This document shows, piece after piece, positions 21,485 to 35,400 of a stretch of DNA of 64,000 nt; the stretch's first letter is position 1; the number at the start of each line of letters is the position of its first letter. A program made the position numbers and the translations under genes. Under the pieces are notes generated by a model. The model did no database searches, was not told where the DNA came from, and saw only the letters and a list, made by a program, of their open reading frames with translations. Source of the DNA: Pocillopora verrucosa (taxonomy: Eukaryota > Cnidaria > Anthozoa > Scleractinia > Pocilloporidae); assembly GCF_036669915.1 (NCBI RefSeq), contig NC_089324.1, forward strand, positions 6,429,244 to 6,493,243, read 5' to 3'.

Positions 21485-22881
21485 AGGCATGATGCTGAAA
21501 AACCTTCGTTTACAACGTCCTCAAACAACTCTTAGTTAGCCTGATGTCAACAAGATTGCAAATTCTGATCTAAACGAAGAAGCTTTTTAGCGTCATAAGC
21601 TGTAGGAGTTTTCTTTGAAATAGAGGCAATCGAGTAAAAGGATTAATTCGACAGAAATAAACATTTGTAGCTGTAGGGTGTGTAACAAAGCGAGGTTTCT
21701 TGTTGGTACGCACATTAATCGCATAGACTGCTGGCAAAGATCATATATATGACCTTGTGATCCCAAATAAACATTTACCACATGGAAATGTTGTGGAGAA
21801 ATCAGTTTGGTAAACAAGGCTAGCGCAGTTGTGGTAAATCTTTTCGCTGATTCTCTAAACGTGCCGGCTACGAATCAAAGATTTGCCCTTGAGACATCTG
21901 AACTTACATTGAGCTCCAACTCTGACGATTTTAATTTTTTCAGCAATCATTTTTCGAACAACTCCCTCTTCTCTGTATATTTTAGGAGATAATGCTCAAT
22001 TTGTAGTCAAAAAATGATCACATGAGACTCAGGCCATTTGTGTAACCTTGTTCTTGAACCATTCAATCCAAAGTTGCACCAAAACTCTGCAAGGTGCATA
22101 CCGCGTAGGGACATCATAATACCCGATGGACTGATGGTATGATTAATACGCGCTTCCCCTTGTCGAACCGACGATCAAACTGAAAATAAAACTAGTGCCA
22201 AGGGCTGAAGTTACGGGGGATGTTATAAGTAAAGAGTCTTTTGCCTCCATTACAAGTTTTGTGGGTGTATCGAAAATTAAAGGAACTGACTGTGATGATC
22301 ATAGCATGAGTGTTTAGGTTTCTAAACTTCCCTATTATGGGTGATTTTATCATATTGTCTTGGATTTCAGACAAAATTGAGTGCCAAAACATAAGTGTGT
22401 AATGGATTTATGCGGCTTCTCTGTCATTGTATTAAGGTGATCGTAAAAGAGTTTCAGCCCCTACTTTCCTGCTTAGTTTCTGCCCTTCATTTTCGAAAAT
22501 CGTCACGGTTTTTTGAAATACACTTGTCAAAACGAAATAAAATTATTACTGATCAATTTTAAACATTTTTGAACAGAGCAAAGAATTAACAGGCCAATAG
22601 GAGACGAACCGCAATACTGGGAGAAAAGTGGCTGAAGAACTTTGTGAATATTGAAAAATTGGTGAAAAATTGTAGTCACTTGAAAAGGAGAGACGGATTG
22701 TAAAATACGATCATCCTTATAGGATGGCAATGGAAGAGGGACACAAAGGAAGCTTACGACAGGCCCAGTGACCAGCATTAGATTGAGAACGACTCCAATA
22801 AAGCTCATGAAATCCAGCCTGCCATTTTGATCTGACACTGTCGAAGAGAACTTTGTTAAAACATGTTTTCTCGTCACGCCT

Positions 22882-22887
22882 TTTATT
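22882..22887 (-). terminator. Candidate polyadenylation signal of the small secreted gene
   Basis: TTTATT on the plus strand reads AATAAA on the minus strand, about 120 bases past the stop of the gene at 23008-24572. Confidence 0.45.
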
Positions 22888-23007
22888 GATCATCACAGAC
22901 ACCTAACAAGGCTAATCCAACGGTCTGATGCAGCACAATGGCTGCGCTCGCTTTTTAAACTACTTGGGGCAGGTAATGTTGCTGTGGTAGGTGGTCTACT
23001 TCCTCCA

Positions 23008-24572
23008 TTACTTGCAGCACGCTGTGATGTACAACTCTCCAATCCATTGCCCATACTTACCGCAGGGACCATGACACGTTATCTTGCTGTCCCCAAACGT
23101 GACCGGAGTGATATAGGTGTTACTGGCAGCATACATCTTCAGTGCTCGCATGTAACCAGAGGAGCGAAAGAAGCCCGCCGGACATGGTCCTTTGGCGAGA
23201 ATGCAATAGTGGCCTGGAGGCCATTTGCCTACAAGAAGGAAACAGAATTTGCTCGGTTAATAATGTACGTAAATCGTGCTGGAAGAAGTAGTTCTCTCGC
23301 GCTGTTTTGGCAGAAAGTTTTTAGGTGTTTTTCCGAAGGGAGGTGTAAAGGTTAACTAAGAGGCAGTTGTGGGGATGCTTAACTATTTCTGAATCTTGAA
23401 AAATTTAAAGCAAAATAACGTTTTTAAGTTCGTCATTTGCAATCTGTTAAATTCTTCTTAATTCTTTTCAGTTTTCGTTGTTATTCTTTTTGTGTGTGTT
23501 ATTGCCTCTTTTGTGTTTAATTTCCTACCGAACAACTGTTTTAGTCTCTCAAGGTAAGAAAACCTCTAGACACTGTAAAAGGTGGAAACATTACTCCGAA
23601 CATCGTGACACGTAGGTCCTGGCTGGCAATATGAACCTTGGATTTGCATAGGATGTGGATTATGCACTTAGGTGAGAACTGAAATTGTCGTGAATTTTTG
23701 CGATCTAGTCAATGAGTTCCTGTCTCACTGTAATTTGCGACTAAGCTTACTGACTCTTTAAGCTAGGCGAATCTTGGTTAGGGAGGCTGATTTAAAGTGA
23801 CATGAATGATGTGCTCGGTTAGGTCGAGCAAATACTTGTTGACTTAGTGGAGTCCATCTTTAAGCAAAGCTCATCGGGGGTTAGAAGCTAAGGCAATTAT
23901 GCAGGAGGTACAAGTGTTGGGTTGGGTTTGTTTGATTGTTTGATCCTTTTTTGCAATTTAGTTCGTGTCCTTAAAAACTTCCAGTTCTCAAAAAACTTAA
24001 AAAAAAAAACTTAACTTTCCATTTTTAATGCAGCATCACTACATTACGAATTCGTCGTCCCTCCTCAAATATGCGAAATAGCAGGCCCTGAATTAATCGA
24101 ATGATTCCAATTTGGAGGAACAACAATTCTACGAGCAATATGAAAATATGCATCGATCTGCTGTGAACATTCGCGGCAGAGGGGTGCAAACCTACCAATT
24201 GCTTGCTGCAACTGTTGCTTCGTCTTTTGGAGGTCGTTCTTAACACTTTGCAGCAATGTCTCTTGGCCATGGAGATAGGCTGCTAATGCAGGCAAACATT
24301 GAGGTATTCCCTAGATGAAAAAAAAAAATCAAATATGTTTCATGATGTTTTTGATGTTCAGAGCAGATTCTCATCTACACACTTGCAAGATTCTTGTTCA
24401 TACGAATTCCATATGGTATACAACTTGCAAATGGTCGACTGGATGCTTTAGTTTTATAAACTTGTCATTTAAAGAGATTTACACTAGATCTCATACTCAC
24501 ATTGCCATGAGCGGGGATGGAATGGGAGAAGAAGCAAAGAATCACAACGAAGATGAACAAGACAAGCTTCAT
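23008..24572 (-). CDS. Small secreted coiled-coil protein with the same Cys-rich C-terminal module as the mosaic gene
   Basis: Three minus-strand exons, 24572..24501, 24310..24196 and 23228..23008, give 135 residues plus stop, with GT/AG borders and phases 0 and 1. Exon 1 encodes a 24-residue signal peptide (M-K-L then a hydrophobic core). Exon 2 encodes one Cys and a helical, Gln/Lys/Leu-rich stretch (QETLLQSVKNDLQKTKQQLQQ, trimmed here at its end) suited to a short coiled coil and oligomerisation. Exon 3 encodes a module opening GKWPPGHYCIL and ending ACCK, with six Cys. It aligns without gaps to the last exon of the 13238-21454 gene (51 of 73 identical by hand). The module resembles the second half of ApeC (WP.G.YCI..G.CP.GF and a closing CC pair), but this is a weak, remembered likeness. 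Function unknown; probably an extracellular multimer. Confidence 0.8.
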
Positions 24573-25680
24573 GGCTTTTCAGTAGTGGAACAAACCTGAC
24601 TCAGATATTTACGAATCGTATCGATAGATAGACAACAAAATGTCGCGCACAGGAATTGATGATCTCCCTCATATATTCCTTCCTCGTAGTGAAGAAAGGC
24701 TTGTTGTAACTGATGAGTTTAGGAAAATAAACGGTTTTAATGGATTAAAATTTAAACAGCTTCTTGTGTTTAACTTTCAAATGAGCTGATGCCTGGATTA
24801 TGTTTGCCTTAGGGCTTAAAAAAAAAAAAAACCATCAGCTTGGGATAAGCAAACAACTGCAAAGTGAGACTAATTAGCAATTATGGTGAACAGAATCATC
24901 TTTCATGACCTTTTTGTAACTTTTCGTACTTTCTTTTTCGTCAAGCTTTCATAAGTTCCAACAACATCAAAAATGGTGAAATTGGTTTAATCGGTGGTGA
25001 GATTTACCACTCAGTTCTTATGAAACTTGCAACAGATGGGAGAACGAAACAGCCATTAGCCAAAACAAAACAAATAAAAAAAAACAAATATTACAATGAA
25101 AAACAGTAACAACAAATCAGAGCTTGATCTGAATTTAATTACATAAGTCAGCGACAGCTGACCTGACATAGACGAAAAAAAATCTGAGGCAACTGATTTG
25201 TCTCATTCTATTGACAAACTACAATTGAAGAGTCGAGTAAGATAATTTGATGAGGAAAAAAATCATGTTATTCCCAGAGCATCTCAATAATATTAATCAC
25301 CGCCTGGTTAACTGTAGTTGTAGAGCGCTGGACTGCTTCGTGGGTCCCTCTGGGTCTTAAAATAACTAAGGAGAATGTGCTGTTTTGGTTCTGACATCTA
25401 CTATTGATTCAAAGTTCTAGTCTTCTCGGACGAAAAAATCGAAGGCTCCGTGTCCTGCATATTCTCTCCAAAGATTATTAAGGGACGTAAAAACCCCACA
25501 CACTTTTCGCATGGATTAGGGGACGTAATTCCTGGTGCTGTATCCTTGCCTTTTTACAAAGATTCCTAAAAGAACAACTGTAAACTGCTAAATTAAGTCT
25601 GGCCAAAGTCCACTGCAAAGTGGTGGACTTTGGCCAGAACATCATCATGAGTAGAGTGCGCTATATAAATGCATCATCAA

Positions 25681-25719
<39 letters not shown>

Positions 25720-26431
25720 CATCATCATTAGTGGCTACTATTGATATACGGTCGATCCATCGCGTCGGCTGATCGCACCAAAACATAAATTGGAGAAGCT
25801 CATTAGGGCTCTAAAAAATAAATGTTTTCTAGGTTTAGAATATTTCTTCAGCTTTATCGACTGTAAGATATTCAGCCCAAACTGCACTACAAAGAAAGCT
25901 GCCCCATCTAATGCTGTTATTTAACTCAAAGAATAGGGATGAGGGAAAAGGGAAGAGCCACTCGGGAACGTCACTCTTTGAACTAGACTCCTTTATCCTA
26001 CGGACTCGCTAGACAGTCTTGTAATCTTTCCCCGATCGATAAAATATTTATTATCGCGTTGGTTTGACGTTCCATTTCTCAAAACAGAAGTAAGCACCGT
26101 GTCCCTAATAAGCACCCGGTTTCGAATAAGCGTCCTCCCTTCAGGTACCAAAAATAACTAAGCGCCTCTTAATTTCTCTCGATAACCCGGCTTGTCCAAA
26201 ACACTAACACGCCAACTTTTGGACGAAGAGTTTAAGTCTAAGTAGCCAATATTTCAGCCGTTTAACAGAAGCATATAATTTTACGTTCATCAGTCGCGGG
26301 GAATCACGCGTGAGGCGAGCATAGAGGACAAGCTCACGCGCGATATTTAGCGGGAGTCCGTCCGGTTCAGTTGATGCCTGGTACCGTAACACGAGTAAGC
26401 CTGGCACTAGCTGATTAGGAAAATAGCCAAG
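24573..26431. other. Intergenic region, probable promoters of small secreted gene and VPS8
   Basis: Head-to-head spacer. It contains a 35-base near-perfect palindrome at about 25601-25635 (GGCCAAAGTCCACT mirrored), an ATT microsatellite at 25684-25720, and a more GC-rich stretch just before the VPS8 start. No extra gene supported. Confidence 0.5.
25684..25720. repeat. ATT microsatellite
   Basis: About twelve uninterrupted ATT units followed by ATC units. Confidence 0.9.
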
Positions 26432-29400
26432 ATGGCGGACGATACGAAAGAAGACACGAGTGTGTTGGAAGGTTTGCTATCCACCAGTGATCACCTGGAA
26501 TCACTAGAATCACTAGATCCAGCTTTCACTACAAACACCGGATCATTTAGGCAAAGACATGTTTCGGATTCAGTAAGTTTGGCTCAATTTTTCCATTTTA
26601 GATACAAAAGCAAATTGTATATTTGGGTAACAAAAACAAAACTACAGAAAACCCGGCTAGTTACAATGATTTGGCTGTTAAAGTTAGCCACTATTTGGAG
26701 AGCGCCATACCGACATTTCTCTCAATCGAAGACACTGACATCTTGTATGCGTTGAGAGCTAGGCCAGAAATCATAGCAGTTTGTGTGATGTGGCCATATC
26801 TTTGTACCTTGCCTTCAGCCTTGTCATTCAAGAGGTGTAAGGAACTCGAAGCAGAGTCATGAAGGACTGAACAACGTCATTTTAACTGGAGATTTTGTCC
26901 AATCATGAAAGCTTAGCAACTCTAATAGAATTTTGAAACTCAAATTTGAGTGACCGCCAAAATTTATTTAATGATTTCAGCATGTCTTCTCTGGACACAT
27001 GTCAACAGGCGGTGACAGAGCTTTAGGGAACATAAAAAATACTAACCATAAGACCTGTTAATTTTGACTTGTAATAACCCTGAATATTTTGTTAAGGTAT
27101 ATATATTAGTCAGGAGCTTAGCCAGGATTTTTCAAAGGGGGGGGGGGGATTGTCACACTATGTTAAACAGAGGGTACCCACCAGTTTTTGCCACCTGAAT
27201 ATTGTAGGTTGTTAGCTTAAAAAAAGGCTTATAAAGGGAGGGGGGGAAAGGTAGTGGGAACCCTAGGATCCCCCCTAACCATACCCTTTTCAATTGGAAA
27301 TTAAGCAATTCATTCATGGAAATCTATGTTGTAGGTGGACATTGAAGTTGATGTACCAGAGGTGGTAAACATGCCATCCTTAGAAAGTATCCTGAATGAG
27401 GTACAGTACTTTTATTGTGAAAAAGCATAGAACCTCCAGTCCTTCTTCTTGAACCTGTCTGTCTAATGATCCTGGATTTGAAAGTGATATTGAAGTTCAT
27501 AGATAATTTTTTAAGAACAGTGAATAAAGTATGGTATTTATTTAAATTGAGATGTTGGGCTGTTTCTTTTGACAGTAAAAAGGAAGGAAAATTAACTGAG
27601 TTCAGTTTTACAGAGCTGCTATCTCAGAAAACTATGGAGTTGAATCTATTGCTATTATTACAGTCATCGGCATATGGTCTGAAACTAAATTGATTTAACT
27701 TTAACCCCTTAACTCCAGATCAAATTTTTAATTCTCCTTTCTGTCAATCATACAATTCTTACAATGTTAGTTCTGAGAATTTAGTATTGGATTAACTAAT
27801 TATCCCCAAATTGATATTTTTCTTTATTCTCACCACTTATCTGTTTGATATTGTATTGATACTGTAAGGAGAAATTCTGTCTTGGTCACTCATGGGAGTT
27901 AAAGGGTTAAAAAAGACAACACTTAGATGAAGTAGATGAACAAATTGAATAGTTCCTTGCTATGAAAAAAATAAAAATGTTGATAAACATTATTTTATGG
28001 TTGTCATTATTTCACACAGAAAGATGAAGATATCATTTCATTAGAAGATGACCCTGATCTTGCCAACATCCTTGAGAACCAAGCACCGTCTTCTTCTCTT
28101 GACTTGGATCTTGGGTGAGTTCTCAGTGAATGTGCAAGGTAAAAGGTTTTTAAGTAAATACTGCTCTTGTGCCTCGTCCAAACAACAACAACAACAACCA
28201 CAACCATAGCAGGAAAAACTACCACAAAAAACAAAAACTACCACAAAAAACAAAAACTACCACAAAAAAAAAAAACCAGCAGTTGAATGTTAAGTTCTTG
28301 GTCATACATGTGGACCTTATGGTGCTTGCTTTGTATATTATGATTCCAAGCTAAATGATTTTCTTTCCAGTTTTCCTTAACACAGTTGGTTGTTCATAGT
28401 ATATGAACCCTGTAGTTGCATACTGTAGTTTCAGTTTTAATGTTCTTTCTTTTGCCTTTGTCTCTTTTACAGTTCAGGAAATAAAGCAAAGAAAACTAAA
28501 CATGGTTCTGTTTTGCGACATGTTGTGTTGAAAAGTGTTTCCAGTCAGATGGTTTCTGCATCAGTAAGTGCAAAAAATTTTGTAATATTTATTAGTATTA
28601 ATTATTAGCATGATAATAATTTCCTTGCTCTGATACAAATTTAATGATTGAGAAAGATGGTTTTATCGTCTTGTCACTAACATGGGACAAAGAAAAAATT
28701 CTGAGTCCTCATGAGGAATTGAACCTCAGACCTTCAGATTCCACGCTCTGATGCTCTACCACTGAGGCACAGAGACCCTATGGGGAGCAAGGCTATAAAA
28801 TTTTTCCTTTGTCCTTTCACTTGTGACAAGATGAAAAAATGTCTTTCTCTATTTCCTTACTGAGCTCAAAATTTAGCATCTTTTTTATTCTATTACAACC
28901 ATGATGCTATCGACATTGCTGATCCTAGCATTATGCAGGATGCATGTTATATATGACCTCTGTAATGGGCCTCGCTCATGATAGAGTCTCTGTGGCTCAG
29001 TGGTAGAGCATTAGAGTGTGAAAGCTGAAGATCTGAAGTTCGATTCTTCATGGGGACTCAGAATTTTTTCTTTGTCCCATGCTTGTGACAAGACAAAAAA
29101 TAAAATGTCTTTTCTTTTAATTTACTTTACTCAGGGCTCAAAACTTACCATCTTTCTTATTATATTTACAAATTTAATGATATTTCAAAATTTTGATAAT
29201 GAAAATTTTTCACCCAAATTTCACTTTTCAATGAGGTCTATTTTGTACCATTAATTGATGCTTGTAGGCTGTGAACAATATGAAAGCAAAGTACAGAAGA
29301 ACTGTATTAAGTGGCACCATATTAAGCAGTCACTTGGTATTAAACCTTTACCCCCCAAGATCTCAATAGTAATTCTCCCCTATCGTCTGCCATAAATACT

Positions 29401-32400
29401 TATGATTTTAATTTGGAGATTTGGTATTGGATCAACTCTTAGTCCCCTAATTGAGTTTTTTTCTTGATTCTCCTCAATTGTCTGCTTGATTCTTTGTTGA
29501 TATAGCAAGGAGAAATTCTGTCTTGGTCACTCATAGGAGTTAAAGGGTTAAGTGGTTGGTTGTCAAAGTCCTGAATTGTTTCCCCTTAAATACTGTAGTT
29601 TTCACCTCTATTGAGGGGTTGTGGTCACCTCAGAGTGAGTCTTAATGGCTTGTTTGTCCTCCTCCCGTACTGAACAAGTTTAAATTTTAAATTTTATATC
29701 AAGGAAATTTCCCTGTTTGAACCTACCATTAGATCAATATTTAGAAACAGAAGAGTGTTTATTCCTTTTTGTTTACAGGCCAGAGTGGATGCTGGTTTGC
29801 CAACAGCCATGGTAAATAACTGTATTTTTAATGTTATAGTGATGTATGTCCAGTTGTTTAGTCTATTGTGATAAGGGTCAAAAGACCACTTGAGTCTGAT
29901 AGAAAATGGGAAAGATGGAAAATACATCTATTAGCATATATTCAGAATGGACTGTGCATGAATCAAGGAAGTTGTTGCTGTTCTGGCGAGTGCTTTTGAG
30001 TGTCTCAAAGCTTGATTCATGATTCTTAAATATTGATTCTCAATTCTACAAAATCAAAACTGGAAAGAAGATCTTCAAAATATGACCTGACAGCTTATGT
30101 TTTAGCTGTACTGTAATTCTGACTCACAGTGCTTTGGTTTGCATAAGAGTACGATGAGTACCGATAAAATGTCTATGAAACTTGTTGATTAATGTTAGGT
30201 AGTTACCTGTTACAGACTACCAATGCAACAGAAGTTCATGTCACACTGACTGGCCATGAACCTTTGAAGATTAATGTTTAACCTGTTTAATTAATAATTG
30301 TCATTTCTTATAGGCTGTTTCTTCTCTTATTTGTATTGGAACATCTCACGGAGTGGTGCTGGTTTTTGGTAAAGAAAATCATAGTTGTTTTGATCAACAC
30401 ATATAAGTTTAAGTCAGAGAAGATGATGAACATACACAGTGCAATCATAAGTCTGTCGAGTGTCAATATGTACAATGTATATGAGAGTAACTGGTGGAAC
30501 TCTCTTGTACTCTAAGTCTTCACAGGACAATTCAAAGAATGCTTGCCATAGGAGTTTAAAATCTTGTGCAGAAATGATCAATGCAAGGGTTCATTTGAAT
30601 AGTCCAGTTTTTTATAGATTCAGGATGTGATTATTGATTAAGCCTTAAGTTCATTTTTTTTTGTCTTAGATCCTCAACAAACACTTAAGCTGGTTCTGGG
30701 GAACACATCCCTTGGTAAGAAATGAATTCATTTTTATCAATTTCCAAGGTTTTGTTTATTTCAATAAAAATTGTTGAATCATTTGGAAAAATAATACATG
30801 ACTTGATTGAGATAAATGATCTTTAGGGCATTGCTTAGTATTTTTGTTGATTAATTCAGAAGAGTATTTCCCTTAAATTTATTTTTTTTGAGTGAAATTG
30901 CATGTTCATATATGTCAGAGATATTACACACTTGTACAATCTGTTAATGAAACACTGATTATAATGACAAGATTAACATAAACTGCATATCCTGAATTTT
31001 TTTTTTAAAACTAATAATGTTACAGGTGCAGAGTATGGGGCTGTTACTGCACTCGGTATCAATATGGAATGTACAAGACTTCTATGTGGACATGCAAGAG
31101 GCCAGGTAACATGAAGTTGCAAACACAGATGTTATGCAGTGTGCTGTTAGAAGCAATGGATTATGCATTCTATCAGTTTACCATATAATTGGTAATTATT
31201 CACTTAAGTGGAGCTGAATATTGGGGGATATGTACCTTGCCGCTTTGTGGCTTGGTAAATATCCACCACTTTCACAGACATTGATGTGAGTAAGTATTTT
31301 AGAATAATTTTTATACCACACAGAAAACAAAAAAAATTAGTTTATTTTCATTGACACACCAAAAATTGTTTGAAATTAAATTGTTAATGTGCAATTTGTC
31401 TCTATGGCTGCTTGGATATGCATAGTACTTGCTAATCATTTCCAATTCAGCCAATCAGGGCATGTGGAAAGCACTATTCACCTACGTGGCATATACTGAT
31501 AATCCATGAAGAATGCTTGAAGAACACAAAAAAATATATTGACCAATCACACGGGGTATATATCTACAGGGAAATTACATTCTCAAAATAATGCTGCTGA
31601 AAGCTATCAAACAAGACATCTACTATTTTATTGTAGTTCTGTACTGTATTTAATCAGTTTTATGATAAAGTTACCTATTTGATTATTTTTTCCAGATAAC
31701 TATGTGGGATTTGCAGTCTGGGAAATTGTTGAGACAAATTGCTGATGCCCATCCCATGGGTAGTGCAGTGCTGCATGTTATGGTAAGAAAAAAGAATTTT
31801 TTGAACCATTTTGAAAGCATTTTGTTTTCTTAAAATGTGGTGTGCTATTTAGCCCAAAAAATTGTTTCTAGAGAGGGGTTTTATACAATTATAAACATAT
31901 CTTGCAGGAGAGTGAGAAAAGAAAAGGAGCAATTAAAAAATAAAAAGTAAAAAAAAAAACCAAAGAAATATTTGCTTGATTTTTCACTTTTTTCCGCGGG
32001 AAGTTTACTATCTAACCTCGTCTTCGCGTACTCGACTCAGTCCTCCTGGGTCACGTTCAATCATAAGGGAACATCTGTCAAACCCTTATCAGCTATAGAG
32101 CACCTATTATTCTATTTTTAGACGTGGCTGCTAATTTTCTGTTGTTATTCATTGTGTAACTCATTCACAGTTCACAGATGACCCAACAGTTGCAATTTGC
32201 AGTGACAGTGGCGGTTCTGTGTTTGTTCTCAGCTTCAAGTAAGAATTTTTTTTATAGGAAAAAGGAAACGATGTAATGACATGAATTGCTCAGTGAAAAG
32301 GTTGCGTTATTAAGTAATTTCTGTGATCGCATCTATTTACTGGAGAAAAGAGCGATCACCTAAGACTGATTTTCAAGTGAAGAAGCACTTCTGAATCGGG

Positions 32401-35400
32401 AAGGGTAAGTTTACATTTGCAAGAGTTGAAATATGACAGGAATTACTTTAGCGCTGTTTTCCTGTTTAGCTTTGGAAGTCGACCAAAACAACTTTTCAGT
32501 GAAAATTTTAATAGTATGTCGTATTGGTCTCCCTCTACCACGTAATATGATTGGCCTCCCTCTACCACGTAATATGATTGGCCTCCCTCTACCACGTAAT
32601 ATGATTGGCCTCCCTCTACCACGTAATATGATTGGCCTAGAAAACTCGTGTCATCTTCTTAACCAATCAGATGGAACACCGAGAATTAGGCATACCTTGG
32701 CTTGTGTTTTCTCGCGCTTTTGGCAGTTTGCCTGTTTTTACCTTGAGTTCTTGTTGGCTCTTTGCACCGATCAATCATTGTAACTATTTAGGTATTTTCT
32801 TTAATGACAATCACTTTAATTTCGCTGTGAAGGAAGGACTTTTTGATCCCACGTGTACGGCTTCCCATGTTCTTCCAAGTTAAGCTTGTCGATAGGATCG
32901 TTTAGAAACTCCCAGGACATTTCTGAAACGATAAAAAAACAATTTTCAAGTGAACTGATCGAATCTTTACTTACCTTAATAACTCTAAATCTGAAAAAAT
33001 ATCACTTGCACGATTTGAGTTAATAGTTGTTGTAACAGTCCATGCAACTTTCATGACAAATGAACAAAGGGGGTAAGTTTCTAAAGAACTATGGTGCTGC
33101 GGCGGTGGGAGAGTATAACAGGGTTATTTAGTATTATCATCTGAGTTGGTAACGTAAATTGGCTACCGTAAAGAGTTTCAAAGGTGACGTTTCGAGTGTT
33201 ATTCGCTCTGACGAAGGGCTAACGCTCAAACGTCAGCTTTGAAATTCTTTACGGTGGCCAATTTACGCTATCAACTCACTTGATAATACAAAATTATCTT
33301 TACAACCAATGCATATTTGTGGGACAGGTACTTATTCAATGAGTCGTATTTAATCAGATCCAATGAAAGAGAATGAGCATAGGAGAATATAGTACGGATT
33401 CAAGGAGCACTCAAAAGAAACCCGGCCTAAAACGTCCAGAAAAAGGGGGAAAATTGGGCGACCATCGGCGGTGCCACTTTTCTGGGCCAATTATAACGTT
33501 ACTCAAAATAATTTAGAACCTACTTTGAAATACATATAATTCATGGACTTTATTCTAACAGGAGACTGATCGGAATGAGGACGTATGAATCAACTTGCTT
33601 GTTTTCAGGAAGGTAATGAAAATGACATGATATGATAGCTCTTATCTTTTAACCCCCAGATGAAATGTGTAATTCTTATTACTGTCAACCATACAATTCT
33701 TATAATTTTAGTTCAGAGAATTAAGTGTTGGATCAACTAATTACCCCCAAATTGATATTTTTCTTTATTCTCATCACCTATCTGGTTGATATTGTGTTGA
33801 TATTATAAGGAGAAATTCTGTCTTGGTCACTCATGGGAGTTAAAAGGTTAATCTACACTAGGCATATGCACTTCACAAGTAAAGTGATCTGCATGTAAAG
33901 AATTATTTTACGTCTGTTTTCGTTAATTTGGTAAAAAAACACAACAAAAACAACAACAACAACAACAAAAACAAAACAACAACAACAACAACAAAACCAA
34001 AAACTTAGTTGAGGGTTGGCAACTTTGGAAAATCGCATCGGCCTTATGGTAAGTGCTCTTGCCGGATTCGAACCTTTGCATGCTGTTCTGATCTGTTCTT
34101 CGGCAAGTCAATTCCTCTTAGTGCCTTTCGCCACCCAAGGGTCGAAGTGGGTGTTGACCAACCTCCGAGGTAACCGGGAGGAAATTCCAGAAGGGGAGTT
34201 GGGGGTGGGGGTTAAGCTCTGGTGGTCTACCATCTCATTTTGCAAAGAAGCAATATGCTTCGTGGCATAGAAACCTGGAAAAGCTCCAGCCGCTGTGCAA
34301 ATAAAGGTACACATGGAGACTTTCCTTTTTTTATTGTCACTGATTTTTATCAACTTCAGAATGGAGATCTTTTTGATGACTATCAGTTGCATATTATTGT
34401 CATGTTTGTTTTCTTTTTTTCGTGTTATAGCCGCGGTGAAGTGTGCACGATGGCACCTCTTCATTTGCATGAAGGAATGAAAGAGCATCCTCTTTATGAA
34501 CAGTCGTTATTAGCTTTGGCCACTCTTACTAAGGTACAGTAAGACGAGTTCTACTGTAGCAGTTTCCCATGTTCCATATCGTGATTTTGACTTCTGCTTA
34601 TATAAAGTACTTTGGACTAATGAATAAAGGGGATAAATTTCTAAAGAAACTGTGTTGCTGCGTTGGTGGGAAAGTAGAACAGGGTCATTTAGTATTATCG
34701 ACTGAGTTGACAACATAAATTGGCCTTCCTAAGGAGTTTAAAAGCTATTGTTAACACTTGGTGCTAGGACTGTGCTCCAGTCGCTGACGAGGAATTTATA
34801 GCATTAAGAATACAAGTTTGATTGTGCATTCGATGGTCAATAAGCCAAAATGTAACAATGCCTTCATTCTTCACGAACTTAAGGCATATATATTAACGGT
34901 GTCCCATATGTATCAAAGAGCTTATATTCTACTACTTTTGTTGCGTTTGTTTACAGGTTCTGGTCTTAACACTGAAGCCTGAGCTCGAGGTCCTCTTTAC
35001 TCACACTTTAAAGGTACGAATGTTGGAAGTAACTTTAAAAGTTGTAAATCTGTAAATGAAATCTAAAAGGTGGTAAATTTTGAACTCCCATGTGCAATAC
35101 AGAAAGCTTTTATCAGCATAATCAAGCACCTGAGACTAAGAAAAGTTTTCTACGAGTAATCGGAGCTCAGACCTTTGGATCTCGTGGTCTGAGACGGTGG
35201 GGAAAGGGTGGGAGGGGGGAGGGGCGAGGCCATCACTTGATCAAGTGCGATTGGTGTTTGTTTTTTCTTTTCGTCGTCCCTCATCTATGATAAAACGAAG
35301 TACAACCATGACTAGCGTGAAAGTGCCTGAGTTCTTAATGTTAATGGCGGTAAAAACTATCCCCATTCTCCTCTGCGCCGACCGAAGTGGCAATATCTTT

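Larger units (their letters stand above)
21455..23007. other. Region between the convergent mosaic gene and small secreted gene
   Basis: Tail-to-tail spacer. Apart from the poly(A) signals of the two genes I see no coding region; ORFs at 21593-21817 and 22527-22902 (minus) are without motifs. Confidence 0.5.

Noticed and set aside
22984..23355. 123-residue plus-strand ORF
   Set aside because: It is antisense to the real minus-strand exon 23228..23008 encoding the Cys-rich module.
24025..24295. Minus-strand ORFs of 76-81 residues read straight through
   Set aside because: The real coding part ends at the donor 24195-24194 and splices to 23228; the downstream residues are intron translation.
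28700..28790. Candidate tRNA gene
   Set aside because: A-box and B-box-like motifs are present but the cloverleaf is incomplete and the same sequence with a common 3' tail recurs at 28982 and 49819, so it is a SINE.
32433..32783. ORF with repeated GLPLPRNMI nonapeptide
   Set aside because: Arises from a 27-base minisatellite within a VPS8 intron; no splice or domain support.
34016..34488. ORFs around the VPS8 exon at 34431
   Set aside because: Only 34431-34533 on the plus strand matches VPS8; the rest is intron and repeat-like sequence.
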